Source: Spirochaetaceae bacterium
Lineage (GTDB): Bacteria > Spirochaetota > Spirochaetia > SZUA-6 > Bin103
Assembly (NCBI GenBank): GCA_028821475.1
Contig: JAPPGB010000105.1
Span: 39,009-103,008 of the forward strand
Direction: 5' to 3'
Length of the DNA stretch: 64,000 nucleotides
Positions 8,802 through 17,729 of this stretch are shown here, piece by piece. Numbering within the stretch: the first letter of the stretch is position 1; every line of letters starts with the position of its first letter. The notes below the pieces were generated by a model. The model was not told the origin of the DNA and did not search any database. It saw only the letters and a program-made list of their open reading frames with translations. The translations under genes and the position numbers were made by a program.

Positions 8802-9953
8802 ATGGGCAGGCAACCTAACGAGCCGGAAGAGCGCCCGGCGGCGAAAGGCCCGTTGCGCCAGCGGCTGGCAGGTTTTGTGCACCGGTGCCGCGCGCGGGCG
8901 GAGAGCGCCAAGTCCGCACTGACCGTGCACGGCGTCACCTACGCCGCCGTCAACGCCGGGCTCCTGCTGGTAAACCTGCTCACGTCACCTCGCTTTCTGT
9001 GGTTCCTGTTTCCGCTCGCCGCCTGGGGAATCGGGTTGCTGCACCACCATACCGAGGCCCGCGTCCGGGCGCGGGAGGCGCGCGAGGCCGCGGCGCTCCC
9101 ACCGCTCACCAAGCGCGCGCTGCAGCGGGTTCGCAAGCTGTTCGCCGTTCGCCGCCGCCTGCGCCACCACCTCACCACGGCCGCGGGGCTGTCGGCGTTC
9201 CTGATCGGGCTCAACGTCCTCCTTACGCCGAGGGACGGCCCGTGGGCAATTATCCCGATTGTCCTGGCGCTCGGCCCTCCCCTTGCCATTCACTACGCCG
9301 TGGCGCGCTCGCGGAGCCGGCGCCTGCGCCGCGAGTTGGCCGACGACGGATTGGACCTCGACTCGGCGGTTGCCGACTTGGCGACGCTCCCGGTGGACGA
9401 CGCCGAGGTGCTGCTCTCCGATGCACCGCTGCTGGCGGAGGCGGCGGAACTGCGCGAGGCGATCCTCGCCGATCTGCAAGGCGGCGGGGCGGACGCGGAT
9501 CGCTGGCGCACGGAGCTGCAGCCGGAGCTCGACACCTATACGCGCCACATCGGCGCGCTGCTGCAGGCGCGCCGCGAGCTGGAACGCGCCGGCGCACGCG
9601 TATCCGCGGCGGAAATCACCGAGGAACTCGCCGTCCTGAACGGCAAGCTGGATGAAGCCACCTCCGCCGAGTTGCGCCGCGAATACCAAACGGCGGTGGC
9701 GCAGTACGAGGGGCAGCTCAAGTCGCTCCAGGATCTGCAGGAACGCATCGAAATGACCGATCTGCGTGCCAAGTCCGCGATACTGGCGCTGCGCCAACTC
9801 TCGCTCGACATTCCACGCCTGCGCGCCGCCCCCGCCGGTGAGCCGGCCGCCCTGGTATCGCTGCGCGGCAAGTCGCAGGAGTTGACCCGCTACCTCGAAG
9901 ACCTGCGCGCCGGCCACCGGGAACTCGACGACGCCGCGGTCCGCGCACCGTAG
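8802..9953 (+). CDS. Protein with two 2TM-type membrane hairpins and C-terminal coiled coil
   Basis: The 383-residue protein contains a segment like the 2TM domain (VTYAAVNAGLLLVNLLTSP, then FLFPLAAWGIGLLHHH, about residues 44-84) and a second similar hairpin (about 120-168), followed by about 210 mostly helical, Glu/Leu/Ala/Arg-rich residues likely to form coiled coils. In other bacteria 2TM domains sit near sensor or DNA-binding domains; none is present here. ATG 8802 has AGGA 5 nt upstream; in-frame ATGs at 8784 and 8787 are alternatives. A TATGAT box lies at 8783-8788. The function is unknown; a membrane scaffold is a guess. Confidence 0.65.
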   Translation: MGRQPNEPEERPAAKGPLRQRLAGFVHRCRARAESAKSALTVHGVTYAAVNAGLLLVNLLTSPRFLWFLFPLAAWGIGLLHHHTEARVRAREAREAAALPPLTKRALQRVRKLFAVRRRLRHHLTTAAGLSAFLIGLNVLLTPRDGPWAIIPIVLALGPPLAIHYAVARSRSRRLRRELADDGLDLDSAVADLATLPVDDAEVLLSDAPLLAEAAELREAILADLQGGGADADRWRTELQPELDTYTRHIGALLQARRELERAGARVSAAEITEELAVLNGKLDEATSAELRREYQTAVAQYEGQLKSLQDLQERIEMTDLRAKSAILALRQLSLDIPRLRAAPAGEPAALVSLRGKSQELTRYLEDLRAGHRELDDAAVRAP

Positions 9954-9965
9954 GCCGAGACTGCC

Positions 9966-11843
9966 ATGGCCCGTCCCTCCCCCGGCATCGACGGCCGGCT
10001 CACCGACTACGGCGACCCCGGCTTCAGTTCTTTTCTCCGGCGTGCATTCCTGGCGTCAGCCGGGTACGACGATGCCGACGTCGACCGGCCGGTGGTGGCC
10101 ATCGTGGACACCAGCTCCGACTACACCACCTGTCACCGTGACATGCCGGCGCTGCTGGCCGCGGTGCGCCGCGGCGTGCTGCAGGGCGGTGCGCTGCCGC
10201 TCACCCTGCCCACCCTCTCGCTGGGCGAGATCCTGATCTCGCCCACCTCGATGCTGTACCGCAACCTGCTCGCGATGGAGACCGAGGAGGCGCTCACCGC
10301 CTACCCGATGGATGCGGCGGTGCTGCTCGGCGGCTGCGACAAGACGGTGCCGGCGCAGTTGATGGCCGCCGCATCGGCGGACGTGCCGGTGGTATCGGTG
10401 GTGACCGGTCCGATGCGCACCGGCTTCTGGCGCGGCACCAGGCTCGGCGCCTGCACCGACTGCCGCGCGCACTGGCAGCAGTTCCGCGCCGGCGAGCTGG
10501 CCGGCCATGAACTGAGCGAGGTGCAGCAGGAGCTGTGCCCCACCGGCGGCACCTGCATGGTGATGGGCACCGCCTCCACGATGGCGTGCCTCGGCGAAGC
10601 GCTCGGGCTGATGCTGCCGGGCGGCGCCGCCGCCCCCTCCGGCTCCGGCGCCCGCCTGCGCCACGCCGTGGCATCCGGCCGCCGTGCCGCCGCCCTGGCG
10701 CAGGCGCCGGTCCGCCCGCGGCAGGTGCTCACGGCGGCGGCGTTCGCCAACGCGGTTAGCGTCCTGCTGGCGATCGGCGGCTCCACCAACGCCATCATCC
10801 ACCTGCTGGCGATCGCTCGCCGCGCCGGCGTGCCGTTGACCCTGGCCGACTTCGAGGCGGCCGCCGCGCGCGTCCCGCTGCTGGTCAACTGCAAGCCGAG
10901 TGGCGCGCTGTGGCTGGAGGACCTGCACCGCGCCGGCGGCATGCCGGCAGTGCTCGCCGAGCTGCGTCCGCTGCTGCACCTCGACGCCCGGTGCGTGAGC
11001 GGACGGACGCTGGGTGAACAACTCGCCGCGCGCCGCGTGTCTGCCACGAAGGTCGCCGAAGCCGCTGGCGGCGCCGGCGAAGCGGGCCGCTCCGCCGCGA
11101 GCGACAAACCGCCGGAAGCGGCCACAACGAACGCCGGGAGTACCCGCCACGAGGTTGAGAAGGGCAAGAGCGGGCGCTCACTCACCGCCCGATCCATCGC
11201 CCACGACCGCGTAATCGGCACGCTGGACGAGCCGATCGGTCCGCCGGGGGCGCTCACGGTGCTGCGCGGCTCGCTGGCACCGGACGGGGCGGTGCTGAAG
11301 CGCTCCGCCGCCACGCCCGCCCTGCTGCGGCACCGCGGACCGGCGCTGGTGTTCGAGTCGCCCGCGGACTTGGCGGACCGCATCGACGATCCGGACCTGC
11401 CGGTGACCCCCGGCCACGTCCTTGTGCTGCGCAACAGCGGCCCCGCGGCGGCCGGCATGCCGGAGACCGGGTCCGTGCCGATTCCCCGCAAGCTGGCGGA
11501 GGCCGGCGTGCGTGACATGGTACGAGTGTCGGACGCGCGCATGAGCGGCACCGCCGGCGGCACCGTGGTGCTGCATTGCTCGCCGGAGGCGGCGCGCGGC
11601 GGCCCGCTGGCCCTGGTCGAAGACGGCGACCAGATCGAGCTGGACGCCGACCGCGGACGGATCGACCTGTTGGTATCCGAGCGGGAACTGGCCGCCCGCC
11701 GGACGCGCGCGCCCCTACCGCCGGCACCGCCCCGGCGCGGCTGGCGGCGCCTGCACGCCGAGCACGTGCTGCCCGCCCACCTCGGCGCCGACCTGGACTT
11801 TCTCGCGCCCGACCCCGGCACAGCGAAGAAAGACGGGCAGTGA
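9966..11843 (+). CDS. IlvD/Edd-family Fe-S dehydratase, probably acting on a sugar acid
   Basis: Family members dehydrate dihydroxy acids (dihydroxyacid, 6-phosphogluconate, arabonate or xylonate) to 2-keto-3-deoxy products using an Fe-S cluster. Cluster cysteines are visible in GGCDKTVPA (about residue 124) and in the CTDC (about 163-166) and CPTGGTC (about 191-197) region. The conserved NSGPAAAGMPETG, RVSDARMSGT and LVEDGDQIELD blocks are present. At 625 residues it is longer than the usual 560-600, mainly because of an Ala/Glu/Lys-rich insertion (about 362-412) just before the C-terminal beta domain. The sequence is closer to sugar-acid dehydratases than to housekeeping IlvD. It starts 12 nt after the 2TM gene. 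Confidence 0.8.
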   Translation: MARPSPGIDGRLTDYGDPGFSSFLRRAFLASAGYDDADVDRPVVAIVDTSSDYTTCHRDMPALLAAVRRGVLQGGALPLTLPTLSLGEILISPTSMLYRNLLAMETEEALTAYPMDAAVLLGGCDKTVPAQLMAAASADVPVVSVVTGPMRTGFWRGTRLGACTDCRAHWQQFRAGELAGHELSEVQQELCPTGGTCMVMGTASTMACLGEALGLMLPGGAAAPSGSGARLRHAVASGRRAAALAQAPVRPRQVLTAAAFANAVSVLLAIGGSTNAIIHLLAIARRAGVPLTLADFEAAAARVPLLVNCKPSGALWLEDLHRAGGMPAVLAELRPLLHLDARCVSGRTLGEQLAARRVSATKVAEAAGGAGEAGRSAASDKPPEAATTNAGSTRHEVEKGKSGRSLTARSIAHDRVIGTLDEPIGPPGALTVLRGSLAPDGAVLKRSAATPALLRHRGPALVFESPADLADRIDDPDLPVTPGHVLVLRNSGPAAAGMPETGSVPIPRKLAEAGVRDMVRVSDARMSGTAGGTVVLHCSPEAARGGPLALVEDGDQIELDADRGRIDLLVSERELAARRTRAPLPPAPPRRGWRRLHAEHVLPAHLGADLDFLAPDPGTAKKDGQ

Positions 11844-11858
11844 CTACGCCGCGGCGCG

Positions 11859-12737
11859 CTATTCGATGATCTTGGTGAGCGGATACTCCACGATGCCGCT
11901 CGCCCCGGCCTCCTTGAGGCGTGGAATGATGTCGCGCACCACCGCCTCGTCGATCACCGTGTTGACTGCGATCCAGTCGCCGTTCACCAGCCCCGACAGG
12001 GTCGGTTTCTGCAACGCCGGAAGGACCGCCACCACGCCGTCCACCTTGTCCTGCGGCACGTTCATCATCAGCCCCACCTTGCCCTCGGCCGCCATCGCGC
12101 CGCGCAGCATGAGCGTGATGTTGTTGATCTTGCGCCGCTTCCACTCGTCCTGCCACGCCGTTTCGTTGGCGATCAGCCGCGGCGTACTCTCCACGATCGT
12201 GTCGACGATGCGCAGGTTGTTGGCGCGCAGCGAGCTGCCGGTTTCGGTAATCTCCACGATGGCGTCCGCAAGGCGCGGCGGCTTCACCTCGGTGGCGCCC
12301 CAGGAAAACTCCACGTGCGCCTGCACGCCGTGCCGCTTCAGGTAGTCGGTGGTGAGGTTCACCGCCTCGGTGGCGATGTGCTTGCCCTGCAGGTCGCGCG
12401 CGCTGTGCACCGGGGAGTCCTCCGGCACCGCCAGCACCCAGCGCACCGGCCGGCGGCTCACCTTCGAGAACACCAGCTCGGCGACTTCCACCACCGTGGC
12501 GCGGTTCTCGACGATCCAGTCGTGCCCGGTCAGCCCCGCGTCCATCACGCCGTCCTGGACGTAGCGAGCCATCTCCTGGGCGCGGATCAGGATGCACTCC
12601 ATCTCCGGGTCGTCGATCTCCGGGTAGTAGGAGCGCGACCGGAAGGTGATGCGGTACCCCGCCTGCTGGAACAGCTCGGCGGTGGCGTCCTGCAGGCTGC
12701 CGGCCGGGATGCCGAACTTCAGTACCCGCGGGCTCAT
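11859..12737 (-). CDS. hisG: ATP phosphoribosyltransferase, long (HisG-L) form
   Basis: Catalyses the first step of histidine synthesis, joining ATP and PRPP. The 292-residue product begins [14 protein letters not shown], with [11 protein letters not shown] and the PRPP-binding [14 protein letters not shown] segment, and a C-terminal regulatory domain ([16 protein letters not shown], then [12 protein letters not shown]) marking the long, histidine-inhibited hexameric form that works without HisZ. ATG 12737 overlaps the hisI stop as ATGA, so the two genes are translationally coupled. The open frame upstream of 12737 is the antisense of hisI. Other his genes are not adjacent; hisS lies 21 kb away. 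Confidence 0.95.
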   Translation of the reverse strand: MSPRVLKFGIPAGSLQDATAELFQQAGYRITFRSRSYYPEIDDPEMECILIRAQEMARYVQDGVMDAGLTGHDWIVENRATVVEVAELVFSKVSRRPVRWVLAVPEDSPVHSARDLQGKHIATEAVNLTTDYLKRHGVQAHVEFSWGATEVKPPRLADAIVEITETGSSLRANNLRIVDTIVESTPRLIANETAWQDEWKRRKINNITLMLRGAMAAEGKVGLMMNVPQDKVDGVVAVLPALQKPTLSGLVNGDWIAVNTVIDEAVVRDIIPRLKEAGASGIVEYPLTKIIE

Positions 12738-13132
12738 CGGCCGTACACCGCCTCGGGATCGAACACCCGCTCCGCGACCACGTGCAGTTCTCCGTCGGCC
12801 ACGTGACGAAAGAAACAACTCCGGTAGCCCTCATGGCAGGCGGCACCGCCGATCTGCCGTACCTTCACCAGGATCGCGTCGCCGTCACAGTCCACGTACA
12901 GCCCGCGCAGCTCCTGCACGTTGCCGCTCTCCTCGCCCTTGCGCCACAGCTTGTTGCGGCTGCGCGAAAAGTAGCACACGCGGCCGGTGCGCAGCGTCTC
13001 GGCGAGCGCCTCGCGGTTCATGTACGCCATCATCAGCACCGCGCCGTCCTCATCATCCTGCGCGATGACCGGCACCATACCGCCGAGCTTGTCGAAATCG
13101 ACCACCCCATCCGACCCATCCAACACTGACAT
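12734..13132 (-). CDS. hisI: Phosphoribosyl-AMP cyclohydrolase
   Basis: Opens the purine ring of phosphoribosyl-AMP, the third step of histidine synthesis. The 132-residue protein is a stand-alone HisI without the HisE pyrophosphohydrolase domain. Diagnostic blocks are [52 protein letters not shown] with metal-binding Asp and Cys, and [15 protein letters not shown] 13132 has AAGGAGG (13142-13148) 9 nt upstream. It is the promoter-proximal gene of a two-gene hisI-hisG operon with a 4-nt overlap, an unusual pairing since hisI is normally last in large his operons. Confidence 0.95.
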   Translation of the reverse strand: MSVLDGSDGVVDFDKLGGMVPVIAQDDEDGAVLMMAYMNREALAETLRTGRVCYFSRSRNKLWRKGEESGNVQELRGLYVDCDGDAILVKVRQIGGAACHEGYRSCFFRHVADGELHVVAERVFDPEAVYGR

Positions 13133-13236
13133 CGCTCGCTCCTCCTTGCGATTCCGCCTACAAGGTAATCATTCGTACACCGGAGCACGAACCCCGCCTC
13201 CACGCGTCGCGGCGACGGATCCACCGGGCCGGCGCG

Positions 13237-14253
13237 TCATATCGCGATCCCGGTCTCGCCGCCCGGCGCGGCAGCCGGGAATCGAGCCGCCGCCGCCTCG
13301 AACTCGGCCCAGATACCCTCCGGCAACTCCGCGGTGGCATGCCGGTAGCTGGCAGCGATCTCCGCCGCGTCGCGGCTGCCGACCAGCGTCGACCCGATGC
13401 CCGTGTTGCGGGTGCTGAACTGCACCGCCAGCGCGCCCACGTCGACGCCGCGCTCCCGGCACCAGGCGTATACCGCGGCCGCGCGCTGCACGTCCCGCGG
13501 CTCCTGGTTGCCGGAGCGCGCCGGGTCAGCCGGGTCGGGGCCGGCGAGCAGTCCGCGCAGGTAGGGCGACGCGTTCACCACGCCGACATCGTGCTCCCGC
13601 GCCAACTCGATCAGCGAACGGGCGCTGTCGCGCACCGGGCTGTAGTCGTAGGGCAACAGCACCACGTCGAAACGGCCGTCCTCGATGCAGCGGCGGTGCC
13701 AGCGGTGGTTGCGCACCCCGAGACCGAGCGCGCCCACCTTGCCGGCGGCCTTGAGCTCCTCGATGGCCTCGGCGCCGCCGCCGCCGGCCAGAACCTGGTC
13801 CACGTGCTCGTCCGACACGGGATCGTGTATGAACACGATGTCGAGGTAGTCGCGCCCGAGCGCGTCCCGGCTGATGGCGAGCGACCTGCGCACCGACGCT
13901 CCGTCGTATTGCCCCACCATCCCGGAGCGAGTGCCCACCTTGGTCGACACGTAAAGCCCGTCCCGCTGTTCCGGGCTCAATCCGCTCAGCGCGACACCCA
14001 GGCTGCGCTCGGCGACCTCGTCCTGGTAAAACGGTGACGTGTCGATGTAGTTGATCCCGAACTCCACCGCCGCCCGTACCGTGGCGGACGCAATCTCCGC
14101 GCGCTCGGCGACCGGATTGTCGCGCTCGCGCGCCGCGCCCAGGAACGCACCGCCCAGCCCCAGCACGGAGACCTCCAGGCCGGTGCGTCCCAGTCTCCTG
14201 CGCGGCAGGGTCGCGCGCGCCGGCCCGGCCGCTGCTGCCCTCTCCTGTTCCAC
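13237..14253 (-). CDS. Aldo/keto reductase (L-fucose/galactose-dehydrogenase-like)
   Basis: An NAD(P)-dependent oxidoreductase of 338 residues with the TIM-barrel tetrad: Asp and Tyr in YIDTSPFY, Lys in VSTKVG, His in IVFIHDP. RRLGRTGLEVSVLGLGGA is the usual N-terminus and TLVGSRDAAEI the C-terminal cofactor segment. The pattern resembles sugar (fucose/galactose) dehydrogenase-type members. GTG 14253 is chosen because TACGGT (14261-14266) stands 7 nt upstream, the arrangement seen at other genes here; GTG 14262 is the alternative. It is divergent from an MFS transporter 123 nt away, which may carry its substrate. Two other aldo/keto reductases lie at 20585 and 42999. Confidence 0.85.
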   Translation of the reverse strand: MEQERAAAAGPARATLPRRRLGRTGLEVSVLGLGGAFLGAARERDNPVAERAEIASATVRAAVEFGINYIDTSPFYQDEVAERSLGVALSGLSPEQRDGLYVSTKVGTRSGMVGQYDGASVRRSLAISRDALGRDYLDIVFIHDPVSDEHVDQVLAGGGGAEAIEELKAAGKVGALGLGVRNHRWHRRCIEDGRFDVVLLPYDYSPVRDSARSLIELAREHDVGVVNASPYLRGLLAGPDPADPARSGNQEPRDVQRAAAVYAWCRERGVDVGALAVQFSTRNTGIGSTLVGSRDAAEIAASYRHATAELPEGIWAEFEAAAARFPAAAPGGETGIAI

Positions 14254-14260
14254 GGGCCGC

Positions 14261-14289
14261 ACCGTACCATATGCAAGGTGCAATGCCAG
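14261..14289 (-). promoter_or_regulatory. Candidate promoter CTGGCA-N17-TACGGT for the aldo/keto reductase
   Basis: Read on the minus strand, CTGGCA (14284-14289) is followed by a 17-nt gap and TACGGT (14261-14266), which ends 7 nt before GTG 14253. Spacing is ideal; each hexamer is a partial match to consensus. It predicts a leaderless or nearly leaderless mRNA. Confidence 0.4.
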
Positions 14290-14358
14290 CCCGAATGGCC
14301 CCAACGTGCGCACCCTTGCCCGGACTGCCGCACCGCCCCCAACGGCGGCCAGGCGTGG

Positions 14359-14364
14359 TACGGT
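14359..14364 (+). promoter_or_regulatory. TACGGT box 12 nt before the MFS gene
   Basis: The same hexamer as upstream of the divergent aldo/keto reductase and of the genes at 41615 and 61511. No -35 is evident at 16-18 nt, and no Shine-Dalgarno lies between the box and ATG 14377. Confidence 0.35.
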
Positions 14365-14376
14365 TGCCCGCCTCCG

Positions 14377-15645
14377 ATGAGCATCAGCAATCGTCTCCCG
14401 CGCGTACCGGCGCAATTCCGCTCGCTGTACAGCGGGTTGCTGGCGATAAGCCTCCTGTTCGGCGCCAACTTCACCGCCATGGGCGCCGTGCTTCCGCAGA
14501 TGATCCGTTCCTTCGACTGGAGCTACACGGCCGCGGCAACCGTGCTGGCAGCCGGTTCGTTCGGCTACTTCGGCGCCACCTTTGCCAGCGGTTTCGTGGT
14601 GCGCCGGATCGGCCTGCGCGTCACCGCGGTGGTCGGCCTGGTACTGATCGCGGGCGCGCTGGCCCTGTTCGGCGCCACGCCCGCGCTGGCGGCCAACGTG
14701 CTGCTGCACGGACTGGTCGGCGTCGGCAGCGGCTGCGTGGAGGTGGTAATCAACTACGGCGCGGTGCGCATGGAACGCGACGGGCGCAGCCAGCTCATGA
14801 ACCTGCTGCACGCGGCGTTCTCGGTCGGCGGCATGCTCGGACCGTTGGCGGCCGCGCGGCTGTTGGACACCGGAGCACCGTGGCAGACGGTGTTCCGCAT
14901 CATCGCCGCCGGTACCGCGCTCGCCGCCATCTGGCTGGCGATGCTGCCGTTCCACCGCCTCGACGAGCGCCCTCCCTCCACCCGGCGCGCTGCCCGCCGA
15001 GCCGGCGCCGCGTCGGACCGCGGCAACGGCGAGCGGAGCGCGCACGCGGTCAGGCCGGCCGAGCTGCCATTCGACCCCGTGCTGGTGGCGCTGTGCGTGG
15101 CCCTGCTGTTCATATACGTCGGCGCCGAGGTGGGCGTGTCGGGCTGGATCGGCGAGTATTTCGTGAGCGTGCTCGGCCGCAGCCCGGCGCAAGGGGCGAA
15201 CCTGGTAACGCTGTTCTGGGGCGGCATCCTGGCGGGCCGGCTCCTGCTTGCGTTCTGCTATACGGGGAGGCAATCCGCGCTGGCTATCCTGGCGCTCGCC
15301 GGAGTGGCCGCGGGCGGGCTGATCGTGGCCGTTGCCGCCGGCGGACCGCTCGCCGCGGCGGCCGGATTCGTGGCGGCCGGGTTCGGGTTCTCCTCCATCT
15401 ATCCGCTGGTGATGTCGATCGTCGGCAGCTACGTTCCGCCGCGCAGGCAGAGCATGGTGGTGGGGTTTGCCTCCAGCGGCGGAGGCATCGGCTCGCTGGT
15501 GTTTCCGTTCCTGGTGGCGGCGGTGGCGCAGAACACCGGCATTCGCCGGGGGTTCCTGCTGTACGTGGCACTCGCGCTGCTGCTGATGCTGCTTGCGCTC
15601 GCCGCCATGCTCAGAACCCGCGGCATCGACCGCGCGCGGCCGTGA
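14377..15645 (+). CDS. MFS transporter, sugar-type
   Basis: A major facilitator superfamily permease of 422 residues with about twelve membrane segments, split by a hydrophilic Arg-rich loop (about residues 198-228). The first half has LLFGANFTAMGAVLPQM and FVVRRIGLRVT (a loop 2-3 motif variant); the second half has VGVSGWIGEY and SSIYPLVMSIVGSYVPPR, reminiscent of fucose/galactose-type MFS carriers. The divergent aldo/keto reductase resembles sugar dehydrogenases, so uptake of a deoxyhexose or hexose is a reasonable inference. ATG 14377 is chosen because the hydrophobic region starts shortly after; the frame is open further upstream. Confidence 0.85.
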   Translation: MSISNRLPRVPAQFRSLYSGLLAISLLFGANFTAMGAVLPQMIRSFDWSYTAAATVLAAGSFGYFGATFASGFVVRRIGLRVTAVVGLVLIAGALALFGATPALAANVLLHGLVGVGSGCVEVVINYGAVRMERDGRSQLMNLLHAAFSVGGMLGPLAAARLLDTGAPWQTVFRIIAAGTALAAIWLAMLPFHRLDERPPSTRRAARRAGAASDRGNGERSAHAVRPAELPFDPVLVALCVALLFIYVGAEVGVSGWIGEYFVSVLGRSPAQGANLVTLFWGGILAGRLLLAFCYTGRQSALAILALAGVAAGGLIVAVAAGGPLAAAAGFVAAGFGFSSIYPLVMSIVGSYVPPRRQSMVVGFASSGGGIGSLVFPFLVAAVAQNTGIRRGFLLYVALALLLMLLALAAMLRTRGIDRARP

Positions 15646-15657
15646 CGGCGGCGTCCG

Positions 15658-16083
15658 CTATCCCGATGATCCGTTGCTGCGCCGCGGCGCGGGCTTGTTG
15701 GACGCGGCCGTGATGACGCGCAAAATGCGGCTGGCGACCAGTTCGTCGCCCACTTCCAACGTAATCACGTAGGCGCCGAAGTGGTGGAAGTTGCAGGTGA
15801 TCGGCAGCACCAGCTCCACGTCCTCGCGTTCGCCCGCCACGTGGATCTCGCCGCTGCGCGCGGCCACTTCCTCCGACGACTGGCCGTGGGTCACGCTAAC
15901 GCTGAATTCGTGGGTGCCGCGCGACACGCTGCCGAGCGCCCCGTAGATGAACCACGGCACCGCCGGCGACGGTACGCGCGAAAACTGAAAGGACTGAAAC
16001 ACGCCGATCAGCCCCTTTTTTCCGTTGTTCTCGGTGATGATCCGATCGCAGCACAATAGCGCGTGAACTACCAACTCGTACAT
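15658..16083 (-). CDS. Hypothetical protein, DUF6941-like
   Basis: A 141-residue soluble beta-rich protein starting MYELVVHALLCCDRIITENN, then KKGLIGVFQSF, FSVSVTHGQSSEE, VLPITCNFHHFGAYVITLEVG. The opening 'alleCD.i..e.nGK..liGvf' pattern and the later beta strands match my recollection of the DUF6941 family, whose function is unknown. ATG 16083 has GAAGG at 16098-16102. It lies behind the MFS exporter on the same strand (about 100 nt gap) and is convergent with the MFS gene on the plus strand. Confidence 0.6.
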   Translation of the reverse strand: MYELVVHALLCCDRIITENNGKKGLIGVFQSFQFSRVPSPAVPWFIYGALGSVSRGTHEFSVSVTHGQSSEEVAARSGEIHVAGEREDVELVLPITCNFHHFGAYVITLEVGDELVASRILRVITAASNKPAPRRSNGSSG

Positions 16084-16152
16084 GGTCGTCGCGTCGCCTT
16101 CAGGGTAGCGGATTTCTCGCTGCGCGCCTATCGCCGCCGGCGCGCGCTCTCG

Positions 16153-16188
16153 CGCAGCGCTGCTGGTCAGCGCAGCGCTGCTGGTCAG
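16153..16188. repeat. 18-bp tandem duplication across the stop codon of an MFS gene
   Basis: CGCAGCGCTGCTGGTCAG occurs twice in direct tandem (16153-16170, 16171-16188), with the start of a third copy. The TGA of the exporter gene (16185-16187, minus strand) lies in one copy, so the duplication added a second identical 3' end without changing the protein. Confidence 0.85.
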
Positions 16189-17420
16189 CGCAGGGTTCGC
16201 AAGCGCCGGTTGGTGAGCAGCACTACCGACACCAGCAACATGAACGCGCCCATCACGGCACCCGCCACCTGGCCGCCGAACGCTTCCGCCAGGGCGCCGG
16301 CCGGCAGCGCCCCCAGCGGCACCAAGCCGAACGAGATCATGAACACGCTCGCCACGCGCCCGTGGTACTCCTCGTCGGCGATTTCCAGCATCACCGCCTG
16401 GTTGAGCGCCTTGCGGATGGCATCGCCCACGCCGAGGACCAGCATGCACGCCAGCCCCACCCAGAACAGCGCCAGACCCGACATCACCAGGATCGCGGTA
16501 CTGGCCACGATCGCGCCGCTCAGCAGGATCAGTCCGCGGCGCCCCGGCCCCACGTTGGCCACCACCACCGCCGCTCCGACGGAGCCCACGCCCATCGCGG
16601 TCACCAGCAGGCCGAGCACCTCCGGGCCGCGCTGGTACAGGTCGACCACGAACACCGGCAGGATGAGCCGGAACGGCATCGCCACCAGCGCGTATACCAC
16701 CGAGATCACGAACAGTATGACGATGTCCGGCTGGCGGCGAATGTAGGTGAGCCCCTGCCGGATCGCCGCCTGCTGGGTGCCGCCGACGGCGGGCACGTAC
16801 CTCGACGTGATCCGCCCGGTCATCCATACCGCGCCGACACCCATGGCCGCGACGAAGTAGTAGGTCGCGGCGGGGCCGAACAGCCCGTACAGCCATCCGC
16901 CGAGGGCCGGCCCCACCAGCGTGGTCAGGCTGAACCCGGCCGCCATGAGGGACAGCGCATTGGTGGTGAGCCGGCGCCCCACCAGCCCGGGAATCATCGC
17001 CTGCCGGGCCGGCACCAGGAGCGCCCACAGCATGCCCTGCAGCGCCGACGACGCCAGCAGGTGCACCCAGGTGACCTGTCCGAATTGAATCGCCAGGCCG
17101 ACCGCCAGCGCAACCATCGAGAACATCGCCTGCGCCACCTGCACCAGCCGGCGACGGTCGAACCGGTCCGCCACCGCGCCGCCGACCAGCGCCAGCGACA
17201 GCATCGGCACGGCGTAGCCGACCGCGACCAGGCTGAGCAGGAGCGGCGAGCTGGTCAGGTCGTAGGCCAGGTAGCCGGACGCCACCATGCGGACCTGCGA
17301 GGCGCCGAACAGGATCAGCAGGCCGAACCACAACAGGCGGAAGTCGCGCACCGCCAGAGACGCGAACGTGGTGGTGCGCGCGCGCCGCCCGGTCGCGCGC
17401 AGGCGTTCAGCCAGCGCCAC
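16185..17420 (-). CDS. MFS exporter of the EntS/MFS_3 type
   Basis: A 411-residue permease with twelve predicted membrane helices. Family marks are DFRLLWFGLLILFGASQVRMVASGYLAYDLTSSP split across the first helices, GGAVADRFDRRRL (the loop 2-3 GxxaDrxdRrr motif), WALLVPARQAMIPGLV and ADEEYHGRVASVFMISFGLVPLG. Relatives export siderophores, macrolides or other compounds. The start is GTG 17420, with no strong Shine-Dalgarno. The 300 nt upstream contain only the decayed fragment described next. No regulator is adjacent. Confidence 0.85.
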   Translation of the reverse strand: MALAERLRATGRRARTTTFASLAVRDFRLLWFGLLILFGASQVRMVASGYLAYDLTSSPLLLSLVAVGYAVPMLSLALVGGAVADRFDRRRLVQVAQAMFSMVALAVGLAIQFGQVTWVHLLASSALQGMLWALLVPARQAMIPGLVGRRLTTNALSLMAAGFSLTTLVGPALGGWLYGLFGPAATYYFVAAMGVGAVWMTGRITSRYVPAVGGTQQAAIRQGLTYIRRQPDIVILFVISVVYALVAMPFRLILPVFVVDLYQRGPEVLGLLVTAMGVGSVGAAVVVANVGPGRRGLILLSGAIVASTAILVMSGLALFWVGLACMLVLGVGDAIRKALNQAVMLEIADEEYHGRVASVFMISFGLVPLGALPAGALAEAFGGQVAGAVMGAFMLLVSVVLLTNRRLRTLR

Positions 17421-17594
17421 GGTTCAGCACCGGGGAAGGGCGTGACCGCCGGCACAGGGCGACGCACACGGGATGGAGCCGGGAGCAGGCAGGCGACAGC
17501 GAGGTGGGGCCATGCAAGCGGTCTTGCACCACCCTACCACGTCCGCGCCGCAAGGGGCAGGTGTCGCAGACGTCGCCTCGCGCGCAGGGGCGCG

Positions 17595-17729
17595 ACCACC
17601 AAGCTGCCGGGAGTCCGGGAATTCGAACGGCAGTATGGCCCTCGTCGCTCGCTGCTGGTCGGACAGGGCGGCATACGGCTTGAAGAGTTCCTCGCCTCAC
17701 CCGCGAGCCACTGGCTCGAGGAAGCATGA
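17595..17729 (+). pseudogene. 3' fragment of an ATPase-like gene (DUF4143-type C-terminus)
   Basis: In the frame ending at the TGA 17727-17729 the sequence reads LPGVREFERQYGPRRSLLVG, then QGGIRLEEFLASPASHWLEE. It looks coding and resembles the extreme C-terminus of AAA ATPases with a DUF4143 domain (recalled, not searched). No start or upstream domains exist: the frame runs back into unrelated sequence before 17590. Its stop overlaps the next ORF's start as ATGA, so the two were once coupled. Local composition is slightly less GC-rich than the flanks. Confidence 0.35.
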
